A stretch of 64,000 nt of DNA, taken from assembly GCF_900016645.1 (NCBI RefSeq), contig NZ_CDGJ01000052.1; one strand, given 5' to 3'. Shown here one piece after another: positions 8,195-16,307 of this stretch. The stretch's first letter is position 1. Every line of letters begins with the position of its first letter. The notes below the pieces were generated by a model. That model saw only the letters and a program-made list of their open reading frames with translations. It ran no database searches and was not told the origin of the DNA. This DNA comes from Acididesulfobacillus acetoxydans (GTDB lineage: Bacteria > Bacillota > Desulfitobacteriia > Desulfitobacteriales > Desulfitobacteriaceae). The position numbers and the translations under genes are program-made.

Positions 8195-9367
8195 ATGGAT
8201 GAAATAAAGAATGTCTCTTTGGAGATGAAAGACTACATCGCTTCCTCCGGAGCGGAGACCCTCAGTTGGTGTATGCAGTGCGGTCTTTGCACCAACCTTT
8301 GTCCTTGGCGCTTGGTTCCCGGTGAGGTCAGTGAGAATTTTAACATTCGTAAGATGCAACGCCTGGGGCAGCTCGGTTTAGAGGGTTTTGAAGAGGAAAA
8401 TATTCTCTTTGCCTGTGTTACCTGCGGGATGTGTCAAATTAATTGTCCGCGAAACGTCGAAATTATTGACAACGTCCGCTCTATGCGGAATACTACAGTT
8501 GGAGCCGGTTTTTTGCCGGCACATTTGCGACCCATTGCCGGCAGCTTGCATGCCAACGGCAATCCCTGGTCCGGGGAGCGGGAAAAGCGGGCGGCTTGGC
8601 AAAACGGCCTGGATATTCCCGCTTTTACGGAGGACACGGAATATCTCCTGTTCGTCTGCTGTACCTCCTGTTATGACACACGCAGCCAAAAGATTGCCAA
8701 AAGTATTGTCAGACTCCTGAAGGCAGCCGGTGTGAACTTCGGTGTCTTAACGGCGGAAGAAAATTGCTGCGGTGAGTCCATACGCAAGCTTGGGGACGAG
8801 GAACTCTTCCAGAAACTGGCACAAGGGAATATCGATTTATTTAAGAGAAATGGCGTCAAAAAGATCATTACGACCTCACCCCATTGTCTCTACGCGTTTA
8901 AGAAAGATTATCCTGAATTGGGCGGGGAATTCGAGGTTATGCATTATTCGGAGGTCTTGGCTCAACTTGTCAAGGAAGGCAAACTTGCCTTTCCTGAAGA
9001 GCTAGTCAGAAAAGTAACCTTTCATGACCCATGTTACTTGGGCAGGCACAATCAGGTTTTTGACCCCCCGCGTGAGCTTATTCAGGCAATACCCGGTGTG
9101 GAGTTCGTAGAACTTGATCGCAGCAGGAATAAAAGTCTGTGCTGTGCCGGAGGCGGGGGCAGGATTTGGGCCGAAGTGCCGATGGGTGAGCGTTTTGGGG
9201 AATTGCGCATCACCGGCGCTGTCGAAAAACAAGCTGACACCTTGGTGACAGCCTGCCCTTATTGTATAATTATGTTAGACGATGCCTGCGCGGGTTTGGA
9301 AAAGGGAGATGTCCTGCAAGTCATGGAAATGTCGGAACTGCTCTGCAAGGCTTTGGACCCGAAATAG
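8195..9367 (+). CDS. HdrD-like iron-sulfur protein (HdrC-HdrB fusion)
   Basis: 390 residues combining an HdrC-like ferredoxin part (CMQCGLCTNLCP at about 25-36; CVTCGMCQINCP at about 73-84) with two HdrB-like CCG domains. CCG2 is complete (DPCYLGRH, CCAGGGG near 316, CPYC near 353). CCG1 has CCGES near 191, but the expected CPHC is SPHC near 228, so one cluster ligand is missing. I start at ATG 8195, 7 bases after AAAGGAG; ATG 8189 is too close. It follows qmoB by 27 bases and is paralogous to the C-terminal half of the EMO protein at 11341. It may carry electrons between QmoAB and a quinone or Etf partner, but its role is inferred. Confidence 0.85.
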   Translation: MDEIKNVSLEMKDYIASSGAETLSWCMQCGLCTNLCPWRLVPGEVSENFNIRKMQRLGQLGLEGFEEENILFACVTCGMCQINCPRNVEIIDNVRSMRNTTVGAGFLPAHLRPIAGSLHANGNPWSGEREKRAAWQNGLDIPAFTEDTEYLLFVCCTSCYDTRSQKIAKSIVRLLKAAGVNFGVLTAEENCCGESIRKLGDEELFQKLAQGNIDLFKRNGVKKIITTSPHCLYAFKKDYPELGGEFEVMHYSEVLAQLVKEGKLAFPEELVRKVTFHDPCYLGRHNQVFDPPRELIQAIPGVEFVELDRSRNKSLCCAGGGGRIWAEVPMGERFGELRITGAVEKQADTLVTACPYCIIMLDDACAGLEKGDVLQVMEMSELLCKALDPK

Positions 9368-9503
9368 CTCCGGGCCGTGTGAAGTTCCGCGCGTGGCCAA
9401 GGGACCGAATTTGCCATTTCCCGTCTGTGGGGGGTTGACAGCCGGTGATTCTCTGCCGCCGTCCCTCCCCCGGGCAGAAAAGGAAAATTAAGGAGGATAA
9501 AGC
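9368..9503. other. Gap between the HdrD-like gene and etfB
   Basis: 136 bases. TTGACA is present at 9435-9440 but no matching -10 follows at 16-18 bases, so I do not call a promoter. The conserved decamer is absent. etfB may be read through from qmoA. Confidence 0.4.
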
Positions 9504-10277
9504 ATGAACATCGTCGTGTGTGTCAAGCAAACATTCGACACCGAGGCTAAGATTGTGTTCGACAGTCAAGGCCGGATTGATCCTAATGGGGTCAATCTCA
9601 TCGTCAATCCCTATGACGAATTTGCCCTTGAAGAAGGGATCCGTCTCAAAGAAAAGTTCGGCGGGACCGTCACCGCGGTCAGTATGGGCGGAGCCAGGGC
9701 TCAAGAAGCCCTGCGCACGGCCTTAGCCATGGGCGCGGATAAGGCACTCCTGGTCAGTGACCCGGCGCTTAACGATGCCGACGAGTGGGTATCCACCCAG
9801 GCCTTGGCTCAGGCCATCTCCAAGATCCCTCATGATATCATCCTGGCGGGCAGGGTCGCCATCGACGACGGTTCCAGCCAAGTCTGTGTGCGCTTGGCGG
9901 AAGAACTTCACCTGCCTTCGGTCAGCACGGTTCTCAAGTTTTCGGTTGAAGGAAACAAAGTGACGGCGGTACGCGAAATTGACGGGGGCACGGAGACCCT
10001 TGAGGTTGAATTGCCGGTCGTACTGACCGCCCAGAAGGGCATCAACGGCAACGAACCCCGTTATCCTTCTGTGGCCGGCATTATGAAGGCCAAAAAGAAA
10101 GAGCTCAAGACCATGACTTTGGCGGACCTCGGTCTTTCCGCATTGGAGCCGAAGATGAAGATCTCGAAATATGACTTACCCGCACCCCGTCAGGCCGGTA
10201 AGAAAATCCCCGGTGAACCCGCCGCGGCCGCTCAGGAACTGGTCAGACTGCTGCATGAAGAAGCTAAAGTACTGTAA
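9504..10277 (+). CDS. etfB: Electron transfer flavoprotein beta subunit
   Basis: 257 residues, the usual EtfB length. The N-terminal MNIVVCVKQ and the NPYDEFALEEG segment are family hallmarks; AIDDGSSQV marks the nucleotide-binding loop. EtfB with EtfA accepts electrons from acyl-CoA or other flavin dehydrogenases. AAGGAGG lies at 9490-9496 before the ATG. The neighbours EtfA and the membrane EMO protein suggest a non-bifurcating or confurcating link to menaquinone; the sequence alone does not decide whether it bifurcates. Confidence 0.95.
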   Translation: MNIVVCVKQTFDTEAKIVFDSQGRIDPNGVNLIVNPYDEFALEEGIRLKEKFGGTVTAVSMGGARAQEALRTALAMGADKALLVSDPALNDADEWVSTQALAQAISKIPHDIILAGRVAIDDGSSQVCVRLAEELHLPSVSTVLKFSVEGNKVTAVREIDGGTETLEVELPVVLTAQKGINGNEPRYPSVAGIMKAKKKELKTMTLADLGLSALEPKMKISKYDLPAPRQAGKKIPGEPAAAAQELVRLLHEEAKVL

Positions 10278-10297
10278 GAGAAAGGAGAGGATAGACA

Positions 10298-11287
10298 ATG
10301 CCGAAAGGGATTTGGATATTTGTCGAGCAAAGAGACGGCCAGATTAGAAAAAGTTCTTTCGAATTACTGAGTGAGGGCCGTAAACTGGCCGACCAGATCG
10401 GGGAGCCGCTGGTGGGCGTTATCCTGGGACAGGGTGTTGAAACTCTGGTGAAGGCGGTTGCGGCCCAAGGTGCCGACAAAGTCATTCTTGTGGAAAATGA
10501 ACAATTAAAGAATTACTCGACCGGAGCCTATACCTCGGCTCTGAACCAAGTCATCCGCAAAGGGGAGCCGCAAGCCTTTCTTATGGGCAATTCTGCCACG
10601 GGCAGGGATTTGGCGCCGCGCTTGGCGCAGAGGCTGGGAGTGGGACTCGCTTCGGACTGCACAGGCATCGAACATGACCCGGAGAAATTCCTCGTGTTCA
10701 AACGCCCGATCTACGCCGGAAAAGCTTTCGCTTATACCGGGTCAACCGCCCGGCCCGTCCTCGCCACCATTCGCCCCAACACTTTTGCCATAGCGGCTGC
10801 GGACGAGTCACGCCAGGCGGAAGTGGAAAAGGAGACTGTCTCCGTGGATCCGGCCGATCTGAGGGCTATTATCAAAGAGGTGGCCCTCGCGACCTCAAAA
10901 CGGCCCGAACTTGTCGAGGCGGACATCATCGTCTCCGGGGGCAGAGGAATGAAAGGGCCCGAGAACTTTACCATCCTGGAACAACTGGCGGACGTGATTG
11001 GCGCGGCGGTGGGCGCTTCGAGGGCTGCCGTGGACTCCGGCTGGCGCGAACAAAAATTCCAAGTCGGGCAAACGGGTAAAACAGTTTCTCCAACCCTTTA
11101 TATAGCCTGCGGGATCTCTGGGGCTATTCAACACTTAGCGGGCATGGGCTCCTCAAAATTCATTGTCGCGATCAACAAAGACCCGGAAGCTAATATTTTT
11201 AATGTTGCCAGCTACGGTATTGTGGGAGACTTGTTTGAGGTTGTGCCCCTGCTCACGGAAGAGTTCAAGAAACTTGTCAGCGCCTAA
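10298..11287 (+). CDS. etfA: Electron transfer flavoprotein alpha subunit
   Basis: 329 residues. The C-terminal FAD domain shows the family series SGGRGMK, VGASRAAVDSGW, GQTGKTVSPTLYIACGISG and AINKDPEANIF. The N-terminal part is the alpha/beta fold shared with EtfB. It follows etfB by 20 bases with AAAGGAGAGG as ribosome site. There is no extra N-terminal ferredoxin domain, unlike some bifurcating Etf alpha subunits. It forms a heterodimer with EtfB and probably delivers electrons to, or takes them from, the EMO protein encoded next. Confidence 0.96.
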   Translation: MPKGIWIFVEQRDGQIRKSSFELLSEGRKLADQIGEPLVGVILGQGVETLVKAVAAQGADKVILVENEQLKNYSTGAYTSALNQVIRKGEPQAFLMGNSATGRDLAPRLAQRLGVGLASDCTGIEHDPEKFLVFKRPIYAGKAFAYTGSTARPVLATIRPNTFAIAAADESRQAEVEKETVSVDPADLRAIIKEVALATSKRPELVEADIIVSGGRGMKGPENFTILEQLADVIGAAVGASRAAVDSGWREQKFQVGQTGKTVSPTLYIACGISGAIQHLAGMGSSKFIVAINKDPEANIFNVASYGIVGDLFEVVPLLTEEFKKLVSA

Positions 11288-11340
11288 GAAGTTTCCTGGG
11301 GATGCGGTCTCGGCTAATTCAGGCGGAAGGAGGGAAAGCA

Positions 11341-13407
11341 TTGGCTACGCGGCAGCTTTACTGGAACATCGAAGGACATTACCTGATTTACCCGCTCTTC
11401 TTAATCGCTATGGTCTTTTTCGTCTACGGTTTTTACCGGCGTTACCGGCTCTGGAAATTGGGACAGCCTGAAAACCGTTGGCAGGACATCGGAGCGGGCA
11501 TCAAGGACGTCCTCGTCTACGGCTTCGGGCACAAACGGATTCTGAAGGAAAAATATCCCGGGTGGATGCATTTCTTCATTTTCTGGGGATTCGTCCTGCT
11601 TGCTTTCGCGACCGTGGTGGTTGCCTTGCAGGCGGACGCGGGATTAAACATTTTTCACGGCGCCCTTTATATTTTTATTAAGGTCACCGCAAATCTCTTC
11701 GGTCTTCTGGCCTTCCTCGGGATTCTCATGGCGGCCTGGCGGCGTTACGTCACACGCCCGGACCGGCTCGACAACAAGCCGGACGACGGGTTCATGCTGG
11801 GGCTCATCTTCCTCATCCTGCTTACGGGTTTCTGTATTGAGGGGGTGCGGATGGCCGCGGTGCACGACCCTTGGGCAGCTTACGGATTTGTTGGCGACGG
11901 TATCGCCCATTTGCTCAGGGGAAATTTGAGCGAGGGAACCTTGCTGGGGCTGCACCGCTTTCTCTGGTGGTTTCATCTTCTCTTGGCTATGGTGTTTATC
12001 GGCTACTTTCCGTATTCGAAGCTTTTCCACGTTATCCTCGGCCCACTCAATCAGTTTTTCCGCAAGCGCGGCCCTATCGGAATTCCGGAGCTGATCGACT
12101 TTGAAGACGAAAGTCTGGAGACCTACGGGAAAAGCAAACTGCGGGAATTCTCCTGGAAGACCCTTTTTAACACAGATGCTTGTTTGCGCTGCGGGCGCTG
12201 CCAAGACAACTGTCCCGCTTATTTAAGCGGGAAGCATCTCAACCCGAAACGGGTTATTCAAGATATGCGCATCTATATGGAAGAGACTGGGAGTGCTCTT
12301 GAGGAGGCCAAGAAGAAACTTGCCGCTCCGGCTCAGGCCAGCGGCGAAAGCGCGGCCGCAGCCGAAGACGCGGCCGGAGAGGCCTTCACTGAAGAGGCTC
12401 TGGGTTTGCGGGCCCTCATTGGGGAAGTCATTCCGGAAGAAGACCTCTGGGCTTGTACCACCTGCCGCTCCTGTGAGGAACAGTGTCCGATTTTCGTCGA
12501 ACATGTGGATAAGACCATCGACATGCGCCGGAACCTGGTACTCATGGAGAGCCGTTTTCCCTCCGAGGCTCAGCTGGCCTTTCGTAATATGGAAAACAAC
12601 GGCAACCCCTGGGGCATCGGTTGGACCAGCAGAGCGGACTTTTTAACCGGTCTGGGTGTTCCGACTTATGAAGAGAACCCGGAGGCAGAAATTCTCTACT
12701 GGCCCGGTTGCTCGGGGGCTTTCGACTCACGCAACCAAAAGGTTTCGGCGGCTTTGGTCAAGCTGCTGCAGGCGGCGGGAGTAAATTTTGCCATTCTCGG
12801 TAATGCTGAGAAATGCTGCGGAGACTCCGCCCGTAAACTCGGGAATGAATACTTGTTCTACTCTTTGGCGACGGAGAATATTGAAGTGATGAAAGGTTAT
12901 GGGGTCAAGAAAATTCTGACCCAATGTCCGCACTGCTTCAACATTTTGCGAAACGAGTATCCTCAGTTCGGCGGAGAATTCGAAGTGGTCCACCACACGG
13001 AATTTTTAGCGGATTTGGTGAAGTCGGGCAAACTCAAACTCAACCCGACCCCGGGGAAAACGGTTACCTATCACGACTCCTGTTATCTGGGACGATACAA
13101 TAAGATCTACGCAGAGCCCCGTACTTTGCTCCGCGAAGTCGGGTTTGAGATTAAGGAAATGGCCCATCACCATGAAAAAAGCTTCTGCTGCGGCGCCGGC
13201 GGAGGACGGATGTGGCTGGAGGAAAAAGAAGGAGAACGCATCAACGTCATGCGTACCGATGAGGCCTTGGCGGTCGGGATTGATTTGGTCGGCACGGCTT
13301 GTCCTTTCTGTCTGACCATGATCGGGGACGGTATTAACGCGAGAGGAGCCGAGGAAAAAGTCAAGGCTCTGGATATTGCGGAAATTCTGGAACAAGCCAG
13401 GGCGTAA
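11341..13407 (+). CDS. Membrane Etf:menaquinone oxidoreductase-type protein (EMO, DUF224/HdrD-like)
   Basis: 688 residues. The N-terminal 250 residues have several hydrophobic segments with histidines, like the nitrate-reductase gamma/cytochrome b fold. They are followed by 4Fe-4S motifs at about 281 (CLRCGRCQDNCP) and 372 (CTTCRSCEEQCP), and two CCG domains (CCGDS near 492 with CPHC near 530; CCGAGGG near 616 with CPFC near 654). This layout is that of the EMO proteins proposed to join EtfBA to menaquinone in syntrophs and sulfate reducers. I start at TTG 11341, 6 bases after AAGGAGGG; an upstream in-frame ATG at 11302 has no ribosome site. Position right after etfBA supports the call. An Ala/Glu-rich linker (about 320-350) lies between the ferredoxin motifs. 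Confidence 0.87.
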   Translation: MATRQLYWNIEGHYLIYPLFLIAMVFFVYGFYRRYRLWKLGQPENRWQDIGAGIKDVLVYGFGHKRILKEKYPGWMHFFIFWGFVLLAFATVVVALQADAGLNIFHGALYIFIKVTANLFGLLAFLGILMAAWRRYVTRPDRLDNKPDDGFMLGLIFLILLTGFCIEGVRMAAVHDPWAAYGFVGDGIAHLLRGNLSEGTLLGLHRFLWWFHLLLAMVFIGYFPYSKLFHVILGPLNQFFRKRGPIGIPELIDFEDESLETYGKSKLREFSWKTLFNTDACLRCGRCQDNCPAYLSGKHLNPKRVIQDMRIYMEETGSALEEAKKKLAAPAQASGESAAAAEDAAGEAFTEEALGLRALIGEVIPEEDLWACTTCRSCEEQCPIFVEHVDKTIDMRRNLVLMESRFPSEAQLAFRNMENNGNPWGIGWTSRADFLTGLGVPTYEENPEAEILYWPGCSGAFDSRNQKVSAALVKLLQAAGVNFAILGNAEKCCGDSARKLGNEYLFYSLATENIEVMKGYGVKKILTQCPHCFNILRNEYPQFGGEFEVVHHTEFLADLVKSGKLKLNPTPGKTVTYHDSCYLGRYNKIYAEPRTLLREVGFEIKEMAHHHEKSFCCGAGGGRMWLEEKEGERINVMRTDEALAVGIDLVGTACPFCLTMIGDGINARGAEEKVKALDIAEILEQARA

Positions 13408-13739
13408 GACTGGGCGGGCGGCGCGAGCGCCGAAGTGAGGGACTGATTGAATCGGGGCCGGCGCAAGTTATCTTGTTCTTTGCTTACCCCATGGAGCAGG
13501 TATTAAGGGTTCGGGTCCGCAGTGCCCCCCGGGTTGCGGCGGACCCTGCGCCCTCCTCCCGAACATTTTTGACTGAAGGGAGAGATGCCGAAGGAGAAGG
13601 AAACGAATGAGGGAGACGGAAAGGAGATGGTGCAGCAGAAAACCCCCTTCGGGCCGCCGGTCTGTCCTTGGCAGCTAGGGGCTCAGTGTGGCTTAATCTA
13701 TTATATTTATTACATTGAGAAAGCGCAGGTGTCCAAGCG
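13408..13739. other. Intergenic region EMO-hppA
   Basis: 332 bases without a supported gene. A perfect hairpin CGGCGC-GA-GCGCCG lies just after the stop, with no T-run. Near 13667, TTGGCA is followed by CTCAGTG in almost the same place as in the qmoA and sat promoters, but a good -10 at 17 bases is missing, so a promoter for hppA here is only a weak possibility. Confidence 0.4.
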
Positions 13740-15752
13740 ATGCATTTAAGTTCGTATCCGTTCTGGGGTGTAGGGGCGGGCATACTCGCCTTGATTTTCG
13801 CCGTCTATTTTGCCAGCTCGGTCCTGAAGAAGAATCCGGGCAATGCCAAAATGCAGGAGATTTCGAAAGCTATTCAAGAGGGGGCCATGGCGTTTCTAAA
13901 TCGTGAGTACCGTACTCTGGTTCCCATCGTGGTTGTCATTTTCTTTATTCTCTGGTGGGGTAAGCAGTGGCCGACTGCGGTCTCGTTCCTGTGCGGTTCA
14001 CTTCTGTCCGCGGTGGCGGGATATATAGGCATGAGCATCACCACCCGGGCCAATACCCGCACAACGGAAGCGGCGCGGACGAGTTTGAATAAGGCTCTGG
14101 GCGTGTCTTTCCGCGGGGGTGCGGTCATGGGCTTGTCCGTAGCCGGTCTCGGATTATTGGGTGTTTCGATTCTCTATCTGATCTTCAAAAGCCCTGAAAT
14201 TATTAATTCCTTTGCCTTTGGCGCCAGCGCAGTTGCTCTCTTTGCCCGTGTCGGCGGGGGTATTTATACAAAAGCCGCGGATGTGGGCGCCGACCTGGTG
14301 GGTAAAGTCGAAGCCGGAATTCCGGAAGATGATCCGCGCAACCCGGCGACGATTGCGGATAACGTCGGAGATAATGTCGGGGATACCGCCGGAATGGGCG
14401 CGGACTTGTTTGAATCCTATGCTGCTTCGACGATTGCCGCTATGCTGGTCGGTTTTACGACGTATCGGACTATCAGTCAGGGTCTGCCCGGCGTGATGCT
14501 GCCTTTGCTCCTTGGAGCGGCCGGACTGGTGGCGACCATCATTGCCGCGTTCTTCGTCAGGACCGGGGAAAACGCCAATCCTCAAGGGGCTCTCAACAGG
14601 GGATTGTGGGGTACCAATATTCTAACGGCGATTGCGGCCTACGGACTCGTCCAATGGCTTTTGCCGGCCTCTATAAGAGTACAAGGAGTTACAGTAACCC
14701 CGAACGGCGTATTTGTCGCTATTCTCGCCGGTTTGGTCGTCAACGTCCTGATCGGACTCCTGACCGAATACTACACTTCGAACCAGAAGAAGCCGGCCCA
14801 GAGCATTGCTAAGGCGTCGGAGACAGGCGCGGCGACCAACATTATTGCCGGTCTGGCTATTGGACTGAAGAGTACGGCCCTGCCAGTGCTGGTCATCTGT
14901 GCGGCCATTTACGTTTCTTTCGCATCGGCCGGCATTTTTGGAATCGCGATGGCTGCTATGGCGATGTTGTCGACGGCGGGTATGGTCGTCGCGATCGATT
15001 CCTTCGGACCTGTTGCCGACAATGCGGGTGGCATTGCGGAGATGGCAGAACTCGAGCCCAATGTGCGTAAAACGACCGACAAGCTCGATTCGGTAGGAAA
15101 TACCACGGCCGCTGTCGCCAAGGGATTCGCTATCGGCTCAGCCGCTTTGACGGCTTTGGCACTGTTCAACGCTTTTGCGGATTTGGCTCACTTGCGGACG
15201 ATCAACATTTTGGTGCCGAAGACCATCATCGGCGTGTTTATAGGAGCCGCAGTTCCGTTCTTGTTCTCGTCATTCGCTATGCAGGCTGTCGGCAAAGCTG
15301 CCTTCGAGATGATTGGAGAAGTGAGACGGCAGTTTAAGGAGATCCCGGGCATTATGGAAGGAACCGGCAAACCGGATTATCGGGCCTGTGTTGACATCTC
15401 GACGAAGGCTGCCCTGCGCGAAATGATCGTGCCCGGACTGCTGGCGGTCGTCACGCCGATTCTGGTGGGATTCCTGCTCGGGAAAGACGCCATGGGCGGA
15501 TATTTGGCGGGAGGTACGGTTTCAGGGCTCTTGCTGGCTATTTTCATGGCTAACGCGGGCGGCGCCTGGGATAACGCCAAGAAGTACATTGAAGCCGGGA
15601 ATCTGGGCGGGAAAGGAACTCCCACCCATGCCGCCGCGGTTATCGGTGATACCGTGGGTGATCCGTTCAAAGATACTTCCGGTCCTTCGCTGAATGCTTT
15701 GATCAAGGTTATGGGGACTATCTCACTGATTATCGCGCCGTTCTTGCACTAA
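13740..15752 (+). CDS. hppA: Membrane-bound ion-translocating pyrophosphatase, K+-dependent type
   Basis: 670 residues, about 16 hydrophobic segments. It hydrolyses PPi and pumps H+ (or Na+) across the membrane. The substrate-binding series DVGADLVGKVE, EDDPRNPATIADNVGDNVGD is intact. The motif GNTTAA (alanine where K+-independent enzymes have lysine) marks the K+-dependent class; such enzymes can pump H+ or Na+, and I cannot tell which. It stands just before sat, whose reaction releases PPi, so it would recover energy from sulfate activation. The start ATG has only a weak ribosome site (GCAGGTG). Confidence 0.96.
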   Translation: MHLSSYPFWGVGAGILALIFAVYFASSVLKKNPGNAKMQEISKAIQEGAMAFLNREYRTLVPIVVVIFFILWWGKQWPTAVSFLCGSLLSAVAGYIGMSITTRANTRTTEAARTSLNKALGVSFRGGAVMGLSVAGLGLLGVSILYLIFKSPEIINSFAFGASAVALFARVGGGIYTKAADVGADLVGKVEAGIPEDDPRNPATIADNVGDNVGDTAGMGADLFESYAASTIAAMLVGFTTYRTISQGLPGVMLPLLLGAAGLVATIIAAFFVRTGENANPQGALNRGLWGTNILTAIAAYGLVQWLLPASIRVQGVTVTPNGVFVAILAGLVVNVLIGLLTEYYTSNQKKPAQSIAKASETGAATNIIAGLAIGLKSTALPVLVICAAIYVSFASAGIFGIAMAAMAMLSTAGMVVAIDSFGPVADNAGGIAEMAELEPNVRKTTDKLDSVGNTTAAVAKGFAIGSAALTALALFNAFADLAHLRTINILVPKTIIGVFIGAAVPFLFSSFAMQAVGKAAFEMIGEVRRQFKEIPGIMEGTGKPDYRACVDISTKAALREMIVPGLLAVVTPILVGFLLGKDAMGGYLAGGTVSGLLLAIFMANAGGAWDNAKKYIEAGNLGGKGTPTHAAAVIGDTVGDPFKDTSGPSLNALIKVMGTISLIIAPFLH

Positions 15753-15865
15753 GACGCGGAAATGAGGGCAGAGTGGGGAATATTGCGGCGCACGGATCCG
15801 CGGGACCGGAAAAACACGCTCCTGCGGGCCCGCGCCGGCCCTTCCCCACCACCTCCTCACCATTG

Positions 15866-15915
15866 GATAAATTCATTATAGGAATATTGACTTAATATAT
15901 CCTCAGTGATAGTCT
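15866..15915 (+). promoter_or_regulatory. sat promoter with box shared with qmoA
   Basis: GATAAATT (15866-15873), 13 bases, TTGACT (15887-15892), 17 bases, TAGTCT (15910-15915), with TGA before the -10. The internal CTCAGTG is at the same distance as in the qmoA promoter. The bases between the shared blocks differ, which argues for conserved function rather than a recent copy. Confidence 0.77.
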
Positions 15916-16002
15916 TTGCTGGGGAAGGGGTTATGATTTGGATAGATTTGTGCAAATGGTAACTTCTGTCGGTAAAGAGACAGTCCCGGAATGTTGCCAC
16001 AC

Positions 16003-16019
16003 ATGTGAAAGAAATCATA
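16003..16019 (+). promoter_or_regulatory. Conserved sulfate-block element, copy 2 (sat leader)
   Basis: ATGTGAAAGAAATCATA; the decamer is at 16004-16013, starting 89 bases after the -10. All 17 bases match the copy before qmoA. Confidence 0.68.
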
Positions 16020-16307
16020 ATCCTTTGCGTCGGAATTTCAGCCGGATATTTTCCGTCTCATCTTCGGAGAGGCTGAGTGTGCTGCATAACCCCTAAAATC
16101 GCAATGGCTAGAGCAAGTGTCCGTGAATTTAAGGGCTGAAACTGCGGAGAGATTGAGAGAAGACGGACAAAAAATCGTGCCATGGCGGGGGTTTAATATG
16201 TTTCCCTGGTTAAGCGCCGATGCAGCATTGCGAATGGGTCATGCGAATTTTTCAGAGAAGGGGGGGTGAGAAAGAGGAGACCCAACGGTAAGAATAAGGA
16301 GGCTTGG

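Larger units (their letters stand above)
15753..16307. other. Intergenic/leader region hppA-sat
   Basis: 555 bases without a gene. A GC-rich inverted repeat (GTGGGGAA 15773-15780 with TTCCCCAC 15842-15849, and smaller inner repeats) follows hppA and may end its transcript, although there is no T-run. The sat promoter and conserved element follow, giving a leader of about 390 bases. Confidence 0.55.
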
